Notes: generated by a model not told the origin, from the letters alone. A DNA stretch of 15,093 nt from JBAZGH01 sp041652935 (GCA_041652935.1 JBAZGH010000024.1:1-15093); one strand, 5' to 3'. Positions 1-6,926 are shown, numbered from the stretch's first letter. Numbers and translations: made by a program.

Positions 1-1035
1 GATTAATTCAGTTAACTGCTTAAGCCGGTTGTTTCTGGAGATAACCCGGCGGTATAAATCATTTAAATCAGAAGTTGCGAAACGGCCCCCATCAAGCGGA
101 ACCATCGGCCGTAAATCCGGGGGAATAACCGGAACAACCGTTAAAATCATCCACTCCGGACGAAGGTTATTCATTTCCAAACTCTTAAAAATTTTCAGCC
201 GGCGGGATAATTTATCCCGCTTTGAATCAATTACGTCCTCCAGTTGCTTTTCAATATCTTTAATTGTTTTTTTCAAATCCAGCCTTTTTAATAATTTTAA
301 AATTGCCTCCGCCCCGATGCCGGCTTCAAATATATGGCCGTATTTTAAAGCCAGATTCTGGTAGCTGTGCTCTGAAATTATCGCCATCGGTTTTACTTCT
401 TTTAACTCATCTTGGGCTATTTTAAAGGCCTCGTCTAATTTTAATTCTTTTTCTTCCCTTATTTTTTCCAGCTGTTCCAGCTCTTGTTCTTTGTTGCCGG
501 ACCCGGTTAACTCTGATTTCTTCTTTTTAAATTCAGTTTCTATCTGTTTTTTTTTATTTTTAAATTCCTGTTTAATCTGCTCCATGGTCGCCTGCTTTAA
601 TTCTTCATCAACATCGGTGATCACAAAGTTGGCAAAATAAACAACCTTCTCCATAGCTGTCGCCGGCAGATCAAGAATTAGGCCGATTTTTGAAGAAATA
701 CCCCGCAAAAACCAAATATGGGTAACCGGGGACTGAAGAGTAATATGCCCCATGCGCTCGCGCCTAACAATACTGCGAGTAACCTCTACTCCGCATTTAT
801 CGCAGATAATTCCTTTATAGCGGATTTTTTTATACTTGCCGCAATAACACTCCCAATCTTTTGACGGACCGAATATTTTTTCACAAAACAAACCGTCCTT
901 TTCCGGCTTTTGTGTTCGGTAATTAACTGTTTCCGGGCGGATAATTTCTCCGTGAGACCATGACAAAATATCTTCCGGGGACGCTAATTTTAATTTTATC
1001 GCCTCAAAATCAGTTGTTTTTATTGGATTAAGCAT
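1..1035 (-). CDS. rpoC: RNA polymerase beta' subunit, N-terminal part (partial)
   Basis: Encodes the beta' (clamp and catalytic) subunit of RNA polymerase. Only the first 345 codons are present; the gene runs off the left edge with no stop. The translation starts MLNPIKTTDFEAIKLKLASP and contains the beta' N-terminal zinc-binding module with Cys63, Cys65, Cys78 and Cys81 (CYCG...ICDKCGVEVT), followed by RRERMGHI and SPVTHIWF, all classic beta' signatures. A charged helical stretch at about residues 135-190 (Lys/Glu-rich) probably forms a coiled coil. The segment LRPEWMILTVVPVIPPDLRPM and the following DLNDLYRRVISRNNRLK match the region leading into the clamp and lid. The gene begins 34 bp after the rpoB stop, so the two are surely co-transcribed. 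No Shine-Dalgarno precedes the ATG; the spacer is an 8-bp repeat array. The identification is certain, and the start is the first Met of the conserved N-terminus. Confidence 0.97.
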   Translation of the reverse strand, partial: MLNPIKTTDFEAIKLKLASPEDILSWSHGEIIRPETVNYRTQKPEKDGLFCEKIFGPSKDWECYCGKYKKIRYKGIICDKCGVEVTRSIVRRERMGHITLQSPVTHIWFLRGISSKIGLILDLPATAMEKVVYFANFVITDVDEELKQATMEQIKQEFKNKKKQIETEFKKKKSELTGSGNKEQELEQLEKIREEKELKLDEAFKIAQDELKEVKPMAIISEHSYQNLALKYGHIFEAGIGAEAILKLLKRLDLKKTIKDIEKQLEDVIDSKRDKLSRRLKIFKSLEMNNLRPEWMILTVVPVIPPDLRPMVPLDGGRFATSDLNDLYRRVISRNNRLKQLTELI

Positions 1036-1042
1036 AGTATAT

Positions 1043-1074
1043 TAGTTAACTAGTTACTTAGTTAAATAGTTATT
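1043..1074. repeat. 8-bp tandem array (TAGTTANN x4) across the rpoB stop
   Basis: Four consecutive 8-bp units read on the plus strand: TAGTTAAC, TAGTTACT, TAGTTAAA, TAGTTATT. The array fills nearly all of the rpoB-rpoC spacer and includes the rpoB stop codon (1070-1072). No ribosome-binding motif is present. It resembles the heptamer arrays elsewhere in the window but has period 8. Confidence 0.75.
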
Positions 1075-4000
1075 TAATTTTCTTTTCATCTTCATGGTCG
1101 TCGTTATTGCTTTCTTTTTCCTTGTTCTTTGTCACTTGCGCCTTATCTATAATTTCCGCCTCTTCCACATTTTGGCCTTCATCATCTTCCTCGCACTGCT
1201 TATTGCCTATCAATTCCACATCCAGCCCCAGTCCCTTAATTTCGCGGACCAAAACATTAAAGGATTCCGGCACGTTTTGTTTCCTTATTTCCTCGCCTTT
1301 AATTATGGCCTCGTAAGCTTTAGAGCGTCCGGGAACATCATCGGATTTAATCGTTAATATTTCCTGCAGCGTATGGGCGGCGCCGTAGGCCTCAAGAGCC
1401 CAAACTTCCATTTCTCCAAACCTTTGCCCGCCGAACTGGGCTTTTCCTCCCAATGGCTGCTGGGTAATCAAAGAATAAGGCCCGATTGAACGTTGGTGCA
1501 TTTTATCTTCAACTAAATGGTTCAGCTTTAACATATATTTATACCCGACTGTTGCCGTCTTATCAAATGGCTCGCCGGTTTTGCCGTTATATAACTGGAC
1601 TTTGCCGTCTTCAGGAAATCCGGCCCTCCTTAACTCCCCCTTAATTTCTTCTTCGGTTATGCCGTTAAGGGGAGGGGTGGCTACTTTATAGCCAAGCTTT
1701 TGCGCTGCCAATCCTAGATGGGTTTCAAGTAATTGGCCCAGATTCATACGGGAAACGACGCCCAACGGGGATAAAATTATATCAATCGGAGTGCCATCGG
1801 CTAAATGAGGCATATCCTCAATCGGAACAATCCGGGAAACAACGCCTTTGTTGCCGTGCCTTCCTGCCATTTTGTCTCCAACTTGTATCTTGCGCAAATT
1901 AGCAATAGTCACCTGTATAGACTGGATAACGCCAGCCGGTAATTTATCGCCGTCTTCCCTAGAAAATATCTTTACATTCACTACCTTGCCATGTTCTCCA
2001 TGCTCCAAGTATAGCGAACTGTCGCGGATATCCTTGGCTTTATCTCCGAATATAGCCCTTAGAAGCTTTTCTTCGGCGGAAAGCTCGGTTTCTCCTTTAG
2101 GGGTTATTTTTCCCACTAAGATATCGCCCGAGGAAACCTCTGCGCCTACGCGAATAATTCCGGTCTCATCCAAATCTTTCAACCGCTCGCTGGAAATATT
2201 CGGGATGTCTCGAGTGACAACTTCCGGCCCGAGTTTAGTGTCGCGCACGTCAATTGTGTAGTCTTCAATATGAATAGAGGAATAAAAGTCATCTTGAACC
2301 AGATGCTCTGAAATGATTATCGCGTCCTCAAAATTATATCCTTCCCAGTTCATGAAAGCGACTAAAACATTGCGCCCGATAGCTAATTCACCATTTTCAA
2401 TGGCTGCGCCGTCGGAAATGACATCGCCCTTCTTAACTTTATCGCCCTTGCTTATTGTCGGATGCTGGTTAATGCAGGTCGAATGGTTGGAGCGGACGAA
2501 TTTATTTAAAAGATATGTGTCTGTCTGGCCGTCTTTTGCCTTAACTTCTATCCTGTTGCCCTCAACCAATTCGACTGTTCCGTCATTTTCGGCAATAGCG
2601 ACGTGTCCGGAGTCTATCGCCGCCCTTTTTTCCATTCCGGTCCCGACTATCGGCGCCACCGGTTTAATTAAAGGCACGGCCTGCCGTTGCATGTTTGTTC
2701 CCATTAAAGCCCTGATTCCGTCATCATGCTCTAAAAACGGAATGCAGGAAGTAGCAATGGAAACAATCTGGTTTGAAGACACTTCAATAAAATCAACTTT
2801 TTCGACATGCTCGATAGACGGCTCGCCGTATTTCCTGGCCTCAACTTTTTCAACTAAAAAATAGCCGTTATCATCGGTCGGCACAGTATAAAAAGTAGTT
2901 ATGTATTTTTCTTCCTCAAAAGCGTCAAGATAAACTACCTCATCAGTTACGACCGGCTTAATCGGAATAGTGATATGCCCTAATTTTTCCAATTTCTTAG
3001 CTAAATTATCATCTATCTTTTCTCCCGCTCTAGCAACAAGCTCCCCTTTCTTGCCCTCTCCGCTAGCTTCAAAAACATCTTCCCTTAAAATTTTATCTTT
3101 GGTTATCTTGGGATCATTTTCAATATCATGCAAAACTTTTCGGTAAGGCGCTTCTAAAAATCCGTATTTATTAAGTTTGGAAAAGCTGGCCATATGGCCG
3201 ACTAGGCCTATATTGGGTCCTTCGGGAGTGGCGATAGGGCAAATACGGCTGTAATGGGTAGTGTGCACGTCGCGGACTTCAAAGCCGGCCCGTTCACGGG
3301 TTAAACCGCCGGGTCCCATAGCCGATAGGCGGCGCTTATGCTCAAGCTCGGCCAGCGGATTAGTCTGGTCCATAAACTGGGACAGCTGGGAGGACATAAA
3401 AAACTCTTTTACCACGCCTATAACTGGCCGGGCGTTGATAAGCTTGTTGGGAGTTATTTCAAGCACATCTATGGTGCTCATCCTATCCTTGATTATGCGC
3501 TCCATGCGCGACAATCCTAATCTGAATTTATTTTGGATCAATTCTCCGACTGCCCGAATGCGGCGGTTGCCTAGATGGTCGATGTCATCCTCTTTTCCCT
3601 GAGTAATATTCAATTTAATAACCTCCTTAATAATAGCTATTAAATCCTCGCGGCGAAAAACCCTAGTTTCTTTATTTATTGGAATATCAAAATTGAAGCG
3701 CTTGTTTAATTTATAGCGGCCGACTCGGTCGAAGTCATAACGGTCAAACCGAAAAAACATTGAGTATATTAAATTGCGGGCGTTGTCTACAGTCGCTAAA
3801 TCTCCCGGCCTTATCCTCTTATACACCTCCTTCAATCCCTCGGCTTCGTTTTTAGCGACATCTTTATTTATAGTCGCCTCAATATAGCTGATATCAGACT
3901 CCCGCTCAACATCTTTGAACATTTCCTTCAGTTCAGTATCGGTTTCATAACCGAAAGCGCGCAACAACGAAGTAACCGCCACCTTTCTCTTGCGGTCTAT

Positions 4001-4540
4001 CCTCACCCATAAAACATTGTTGCCGTCAGTTTCTATTTCCAGCCAGGCGCCGCGGTTAGGGATAATCTTCGCTCCATAATGCTTCCTCCCCTTAACCATT
4101 TCCGCGTTAAAAATTACGCCGGCAGAACGGATAAGCTGGGAAACTACCACCCTTTCAATTCCGTTGATTATAAAAGTCCCCCGTTTGGTCATTAGCGGCA
4201 AATCCCCCAAAAACACCTCTTGGCTGACAGATTTGTTTGTTTGCTTATTGTGCAACGTCGCCTTCACCCTAAGCGGAGCTTCGTAAGTTATATTTTTGGC
4301 CTTGCTTTCCAGCTCGGTAAATTTCGGTTCATCCAAATAATAATCCTCAAAAGATAACTCTAAATTTCTGCCGATAAAATCTTGGACCGGAGAAACCTCG
4401 TCAAATAAATCGCATATTCCTTCCTCTAAAAACCATTTATAGGAATCTTTTTGCACCTCTATTAAATCCGGCATTTCAGTCGCCATCGGCTTTTCGATAA
4501 AAAATTTCCTATCAATAATATTATTAGTTTTTGTAGGCAT
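1070..4540 (-). CDS. rpoB: RNA polymerase beta subunit
   Basis: Complete 1156-residue beta subunit, shorter than the E. coli protein (1342), consistent with absence of the large lineage-specific inserts. The rifampicin-pocket segment FFMSSQLSQFMDQTNPLAEL is at residues 380-399, followed by HKRRLSAMGPGGLTRERAGF. The residues equivalent to E. coli L511, Q513, D516, H526, R529 and S531 are all unchanged (L386, Q388, D391, H401, R404, S406), so no classic resistance substitution is seen. Other signatures are ICPIATPEGPNIGLV, the DKMAGRHGNKGVVS active-site segment and the C-terminal clamp (GGKAQFGGQRFGEMEVWALE). The last 55 or so residues are a highly charged Glu/Asp/Lys tail. The start MPTKTNNII is the first Met; no Shine-Dalgarno precedes it, and an A/T box (TATATAAAATT) abuts the ATG, so a leaderless transcript is possible. 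A 597-bp non-coding region lies upstream and rpoC follows. Confidence 0.98.
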   Translation of the reverse strand: MPTKTNNIIDRKFFIEKPMATEMPDLIEVQKDSYKWFLEEGICDLFDEVSPVQDFIGRNLELSFEDYYLDEPKFTELESKAKNITYEAPLRVKATLHNKQTNKSVSQEVFLGDLPLMTKRGTFIINGIERVVVSQLIRSAGVIFNAEMVKGRKHYGAKIIPNRGAWLEIETDGNNVLWVRIDRKRKVAVTSLLRAFGYETDTELKEMFKDVERESDISYIEATINKDVAKNEAEGLKEVYKRIRPGDLATVDNARNLIYSMFFRFDRYDFDRVGRYKLNKRFNFDIPINKETRVFRREDLIAIIKEVIKLNITQGKEDDIDHLGNRRIRAVGELIQNKFRLGLSRMERIIKDRMSTIDVLEITPNKLINARPVIGVVKEFFMSSQLSQFMDQTNPLAELEHKRRLSAMGPGGLTRERAGFEVRDVHTTHYSRICPIATPEGPNIGLVGHMASFSKLNKYGFLEAPYRKVLHDIENDPKITKDKILREDVFEASGEGKKGELVARAGEKIDDNLAKKLEKLGHITIPIKPVVTDEVVYLDAFEEEKYITTFYTVPTDDNGYFLVEKVEARKYGEPSIEHVEKVDFIEVSSNQIVSIATSCIPFLEHDDGIRALMGTNMQRQAVPLIKPVAPIVGTGMEKRAAIDSGHVAIAENDGTVELVEGNRIEVKAKDGQTDTYLLNKFVRSNHSTCINQHPTISKGDKVKKGDVISDGAAIENGELAIGRNVLVAFMNWEGYNFEDAIIISEHLVQDDFYSSIHIEDYTIDVRDTKLGPEVVTRDIPNISSERLKDLDETGIIRVGAEVSSGDILVGKITPKGETELSAEEKLLRAIFGDKAKDIRDSSLYLEHGEHGKVVNVKIFSREDGDKLPAGVIQSIQVTIANLRKIQVGDKMAGRHGNKGVVSRIVPIEDMPHLADGTPIDIILSPLGVVSRMNLGQLLETHLGLAAQKLGYKVATPPLNGITEEEIKGELRRAGFPEDGKVQLYNGKTGEPFDKTATVGYKYMLKLNHLVEDKMHQRSIGPYSLITQQPLGGKAQFGGQRFGEMEVWALEAYGAAHTLQEILTIKSDDVPGRSKAYEAIIKGEEIRKQNVPESFNVLVREIKGLGLDVELIGNKQCEEDDEGQNVEEAEIIDKAQVTKNKEKESNNDDHEDEKKIK

Positions 4541-4618
4541 AATTTTATATAAAATAATATTTATTAATAATCTTTATGTTTTATGCTGGCCGGAACTATA
4601 ATGTAAGTGCGGAGGTAC

Positions 4619-4652
4619 AAAAAAATGCCTCATCCTTAAATTTAAGGCAGGC
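4619..4652 (-). terminator. Terminator-like hairpin, proximal rpoB leader
   Basis: On the minus strand the RNA would read GCCT-G-CCTTAAATTTAAGG-ATG-AGGC followed by ATTTTTTT. The outer arms (4649-4652 with 4627-4630) and the 14-nt palindrome (4634-4647) form an interrupted stem, and seven T residues follow (plus-strand A-run 4619-4625). It looks like an intrinsic terminator or attenuator about 80 bp before rpoB. Confidence 0.5.
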
Positions 4653-4684
4653 TTAGTATGATTTTATTTATTTTAGTCGGCGGG

Positions 4685-4714
4685 AAAAAAACACAGTGGA
4701 GATATAAACCCTGT
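4685..4714 (-). terminator. Terminator-like hairpin, middle of rpoB leader
   Basis: Minus-strand arms ACAGGG (4709-4714) and CC-A-CTGT (4693-4699) pair over 6 bp with one bulged base and a 9-nt loop, followed by GTTTTTTT (A-run 4685-4691 on the plus strand). It is the second of three such structures in the leader and weak in isolation. Confidence 0.35.
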
Positions 4715-4789
4715 TAAATATTTTGATATTGAGCGATGTTGTCATTTAACTGGGGTAAAGTATATGAAATGTTTTTAAATAAAAGACTT

Positions 4790-4840
4790 GTAAAAAACAA
4801 AAAACGGTCTTCTTAAGTTATTATTTTCCTAAAACCGTTT
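4790..4840 (-). terminator. Terminator-like hairpin, distal rpoB leader
   Basis: Minus-strand arms AAACGGT (4834-4840) and ACCGTTT (4802-4808) pair over 7 bp around a 25-nt loop and are followed by a T6-G-T6 tract. The large loop makes it a weak terminator on its own. It lies just downstream of the 4916-4944 promoter candidate. Confidence 0.35.
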
Positions 4841-4915
4841 CTTTTTCAAAAAAATGCCCATTTTTTACTTTATATAACACAAAAAATATCCAGAATCCTT
4901 GTCTATAGTAAATCT

Positions 4916-4944
4916 ATATTAACAATAAAAAAAATATTTGTCAA
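4916..4944 (-). promoter_or_regulatory. Candidate rpoB promoter (proximal)
   Basis: On the minus strand TTGACA (4939-4944) is followed after 17 bp by TAATAT (4916-4921). The -35 box is perfect and the -10 matches 4 of 6. The -35 overlaps one arm of an 8-bp inverted repeat (4942-4949 with 4894-4901) whose other arm lies just past the expected start site, an operator-like arrangement. It would give a leader of about 370 nt. Confidence 0.5.
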
Positions 4945-4978
4945 GGATTTTAAAAGTACTTTCCAAAAAAATGCAAAT

Positions 4979-5007
4979 TTTATAGTTTTTTATTTTATAT
5001 TAGTCAA
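4979..5007 (-). promoter_or_regulatory. Candidate rpoB promoter (middle)
   Basis: Minus-strand TTGACT (5002-5007), a 17-bp spacer made almost only of A and T, then TATAAA (4979-4984). Both boxes match consensus at 5 of 6 positions with optimal spacing, making it the best two-box match in this region. Confidence 0.5.
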
Positions 5008-5049
5008 AAAACCTTTTAAATAATGTCTATTTAAAAAAACTGGATTACA

Positions 5050-5058
5050 TTATCCACA
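5050..5058 (+). promoter_or_regulatory. Perfect DnaA-box match (TTATCCACA)
   Basis: TTATCCACA equals the canonical high-affinity DnaA box. It is a single copy in AT-rich DNA; I see no second perfect box nearby, so it may be chance, a DnaA-controlled promoter element, or a remnant of an origin-type region. Confidence 0.35.
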
Positions 5059-5088
5059 ACCATAATCTGTGTAAAAAATTGATGTCAA
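5059..5088 (-). promoter_or_regulatory. Candidate rpoB promoter (distal)
   Basis: Minus-strand TTGACA (5083-5088) followed after 18 bp by TATGGT (5059-5064), a 4 of 6 match. It starts 50 bp after the Mur ligase stop, and its -10 directly abuts the DnaA-box match at 5050-5058. Confidence 0.35.
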
Positions 5089-5123
5089 TAATATGCATCA
5101 TTAAAAGCAGTTACCGTTATTAG

Positions 5124-5158
5124 TCATTATTCATTGGTCATTGGTCATTGGTTATTTG
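5124..5158. repeat. Heptamer array (TCATTGG-type, 5 units) across the Mur ligase stop
   Basis: Units on the plus strand: TCATTAT, TCATTGG, TCATTGG, TCATTGG, TTATTTG. On the minus strand the array supplies the C-terminal residues QITNDQ and the TGA stop of the Mur ligase (5138-5140), and continues beyond it. Confidence 0.8.
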
Positions 5159-6589
5159 TTTAAGTGCTTCCCTTGCCATCTCTCTATCATCCGAGGGGAT
5201 TGTTTTTCCTCCGGCCAGGCACATAATTTGCTCGCATCCCTTGCCGGTAATTATTACCATATCCCCTTCCTCCGCCATGCTTATCGCTTTTTTTATCGCC
5301 CCTTTCCTGTCCTGTATTTTAAATAAACTCTGTCCTGATCTTGCCGAAGAATCCTCGGTCTTGCCGGCTTTTTCCGCGCCGATGGCTATCTGGTCAATGA
5401 TTATTTGCGGATCATCGTCATATGGGTCTTCGTTGGCAATTATTACTACATCATCGTTCTCTCCGGCAAGCTTGCCCAGTATCGGCCTCCGCGAAACATC
5501 CCTGCCCCCCCCGGCGGACCCAAGAACATGAATTATTCTGTTGTGCGGCATTTTTTTAATTATGTTATAAAATTTTCCCAGCGCGCCCGGTTCATGGGCA
5601 AACTCAACGATAACGGTAAAATTCTGCCCCTCATCAATTCGTTCAAATCTACCCGGGATTCCTTTTATACTTTCCATTGCCTTGCTTATGCTTTCCAAAT
5701 CCAAATCTTGGGTCAAGCCAACGCAAATTGCCCCCAGCGCGTTATATGCCTGGAACTCCCCCATCAATTGCAAATTAAATTTTGTTTTCTCAACTTCAAA
5801 ACTAATGCCGTTATCTTTACTTATGACATTCTTAGCAATTATTTTTTGCCATTGGTTATTTATTACTTGTTCCTTGCCTGCCCGCCCAACTGAAGGCATG
5901 GGAGGGTTACTTGTTACTTGATATTCGTACTTTTGCTCTGCCTTAAAATTCAAAAAATAACCGGCGTGCTCGTCGTCCCCGTTAGCGATGGTCGTCTTCT
6001 TTATCCTTTCGGAATGTATTTTTTTAATTTCATTTTTAACTTGTACTACTTGCTTTTTTTCATCAACATATTTTGATTTGCATTTCTCAAGATGGGCAAA
6101 TAATTTTCCTTTGGCTTTTTTATAATTTTCAAAACTTCCATGCGACTGGATATGCTCCGGATATAAGCCGGTAAATATTAAAATATCATAATTTATAAAA
6201 CGGTGGCGGAACTGCTCAATTCCCTCGGAGGTAGTTTCCACTATGGCGTATTGGCATTTGTTGCGCAGCATGCTGCGCAACATTTTCTGGGTGGCAAACC
6301 GCCCGGGCATTGTCATCCGTTTATCGTTCAACCATTCTTTATCTCTAATTTTCATTAATGCGGTTGAAGTATAGCCAACTTTAAAACCGGCGTTCTCCAG
6401 CATTTTAGCGGTTAAATGAGTAGTCGTTGTCTTTCCGGTTGTGCCGGTTACGCCGATAACAATTAATTTTTTTGATGGAAATCTATATATAAAAGCCGCC
6501 AGCCAGGCAAAAATAAAATGATAAGCCGGCTGAAGATTTTTAAATAATTTTTTCGGTATTATTTTTTTGATTAAATGCAATATATTCAT
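5138..6589 (-). CDS. MurE-like Mur ligase (UDP-MurNAc-tripeptide synthetase family)
   Basis: ATP-dependent ligase of the Mur family, acting in the cytoplasm to add an amino acid to a UDP-MurNAc-peptide. The ATP loop GVTGTTGKTTT is at residues 46-56. VETTSEGIEQFRH (117-129) and FTGLYPEHIQSHGSFENYKKAK (139-160) match MurE central-domain motifs, and IPGRFERI (311-318) plus the EFAHEPGAL segment mark the C-terminal domain. MurE enzymes carry a DNPR-type loop contacting the third amino acid; here the corresponding segment is NEDPYDDDP (386-394), so the substrate cannot be assumed to be diaminopimelate. The N-terminal UDP-binding domain is replaced by about 40 residues with a hydrophobic stretch (24-36). 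Residues about 224-248 (SNPPMPSVGRAGKEQ region) come from an in-frame repeat insertion. The start is the only suitable Met; no Shine-Dalgarno. The family is secure, the exact substrate is not. Confidence 0.88.
   Translation of the reverse strand: MNILHLIKKIIPKKLFKNLQPAYHFIFAWLAAFIYRFPSKKLIVIGVTGTTGKTTTTHLTAKMLENAGFKVGYTSTALMKIRDKEWLNDKRMTMPGRFATQKMLRSMLRNKCQYAIVETTSEGIEQFRHRFINYDILIFTGLYPEHIQSHGSFENYKKAKGKLFAHLEKCKSKYVDEKKQVVQVKNEIKKIHSERIKKTTIANGDDEHAGYFLNFKAEQKYEYQVTSNPPMPSVGRAGKEQVINNQWQKIIAKNVISKDNGISFEVEKTKFNLQLMGEFQAYNALGAICVGLTQDLDLESISKAMESIKGIPGRFERIDEGQNFTVIVEFAHEPGALGKFYNIIKKMPHNRIIHVLGSAGGGRDVSRRPILGKLAGENDDVVIIANEDPYDDDPQIIIDQIAIGAEKAGKTEDSSARSGQSLFKIQDRKGAIKKAISMAEEGDMVIITGKGCEQIMCLAGGKTIPSDDREMAREALKQITNDQ
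5849..5920. repeat. Composite repeat inserted in frame in the Mur ligase gene
   Basis: A GC-rich core (5877-5906, containing GCCCGCCC and GGCATGGGAGGG) is flanked by degenerate heptamers: CCATTGG, TTATTTA, TTACTTG, TTCCTTG on the left (5849-5876) and TTACTTG twice on the right (5907-5920). The span of 72 bp is 24 codons, so the reading frame is kept. The encoded peptide has no counterpart in the Mur ligases I know. Confidence 0.6.
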
Positions 6590-6603
6590 AAAAATTTATG
6601 ATT

Positions 6604-6633
6604 TTGACAATTCGCCCTATTTAGTATTATACT
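6604..6633 (+). promoter_or_regulatory. Promoter of the small membrane-protein gene
   Basis: TTGACA (6604-6609), 18-bp spacer, TATACT (6628-6633). The perfect -35 and 5/6 -10 lie 30 bp before the ATG at 6665, giving a leader of about 25 nt that contains a strong Shine-Dalgarno (AGGGAGG, 6651-6657). Confidence 0.65.
6626..6631 (-). promoter_or_regulatory. Consensus -10 box for the Mur ligase gene, overlapping the divergent promoter
   Basis: TATAAT on the minus strand, 37 bp upstream of the Mur ligase ATG. No good -35 is visible. It overlaps the -10 of the divergent plus-strand promoter inside the palindrome AGTATTATACT (6623-6633), so the two promoters would exclude each other. Confidence 0.45.
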
Positions 6634-6664
6634 GCCTATAGACTTACTGAAGGGAGGCAGAACA

Positions 6665-6922
6665 ATGTCTTACGCTATGCTCTTTCTTATGATATTTACG
6701 CTATTTTTTTTGCTTGGGGGAGTAACATGCTTCATTGTTGCCGGCTTGCTGCTGTTTTTCTTTTATCCAAACGCGATAGCTATCGCATCTGCCATCATGC
6801 TTATGTTGGTCGGGGCATTTTTTGTCTGGGAAGCCCATCGGTTTCGGGGATATTACAAAGAAGAAAAAAAGGATTTCGAGGAAGAAGAGGGAAAGGAAGA
6901 AGAAAACACAGCTGTCTATTAA
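6665..6922 (+). CDS. Small membrane protein with acidic tail, unknown function
   Basis: 85-residue protein, not recognised. Two hydrophobic segments (about residues 5-33 and 37-54) are followed by a short basic/aromatic stretch (HRFRGYYKEEKK) and a Glu-rich C-terminal tail, suggesting a helical hairpin in the membrane with the charged tail on the cytoplasmic side. It is preceded by AGGGAGG seven bases before the ATG, a far stronger ribosome site than any minus-strand gene here has. It has its own promoter (6604-6633) and terminator (6927-6957), so it is an independent unit on the opposite strand, divergent from the Mur ligase gene and convergent with the FemAB gene. An antisense frame over the same bases lacks ribosome-binding and promoter signals. 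Confidence 0.75.
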   Translation: MSYAMLFLMIFTLFFLLGGVTCFIVAGLLLFFFYPNAIAIASAIMLMLVGAFFVWEAHRFRGYYKEEKKDFEEEEGKEEENTAVY

Positions 6923-6926
6923 CATA

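Larger units (their letters stand above)
4618..4974 (+). repeat. Three exact copies of the 11-mer CAAAAAAATGC
   Basis: Exact copies occur at 4618-4628, 4847-4857 and 4964-4974, all in the same orientation (GCATTTTTTTG toward rpoB). I found no other perfect copy in the window; the closest is a 10/11 match inside the Mur ligase gene near 5550. The first overlaps the proximal hairpin's T-run. The middle copy is part of an 18-bp inverted repeat (AAAAAATG-CC-CATTTTTT, 4849-4866). The role is unknown; a protein-binding site or RNA element is possible. Confidence 0.6.
4541..5137. other. 597-bp AT-rich non-coding region upstream of rpoB
   Basis: The longest gene-free stretch in the window, between the Mur ligase stop and the rpoB start. 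I find no credible coding frame and recognise no tRNA, 6S, SRP, tmRNA or RNase P signature. It holds, read toward rpoB: the end of a heptamer array, three promoter candidates (5088-5059, 5007-4979, 4944-4916), a DnaA-box match (5050-5058), an 8-bp inverted repeat (AATCCTTG 4894-4901 / CAAGGATT 4942-4949) flanking the nearest promoter, three hairpins followed by T-runs, and three exact copies of CAAAAAAATGC. It most plausibly acts as a long rpoB leader and regulatory region, or encodes a small RNA; neither is proven. Confidence 0.6.

Noticed and set aside
29..364. Plus-strand open frame over rpoC
   Set aside because: Shadow of the conserved rpoC coding sequence; no start signals.
2313..2864. 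Long plus-strand open frame (183 codons) over rpoB
   Set aside because: Lies wholly within a highly conserved rpoB segment and encodes low-complexity Ser/Thr/Pro sequence, typical of a reverse-strand shadow.
4597..4643. Plus-strand TATAAT, GGAGG and a four-codon frame (MPHP) upstream of rpoB, like a leader peptide
   Set aside because: The ATG belongs to the repeated CAAAAAAATGC motif, the -35 is poor, and nothing is transcribed downstream on that strand before rpoB's antisense. Most likely coincidence.
6701..6925. Antisense frame over the small plus-strand gene
   Set aside because: No ribosome site or promoter; the plus-strand frame has promoter, Shine-Dalgarno and terminator.
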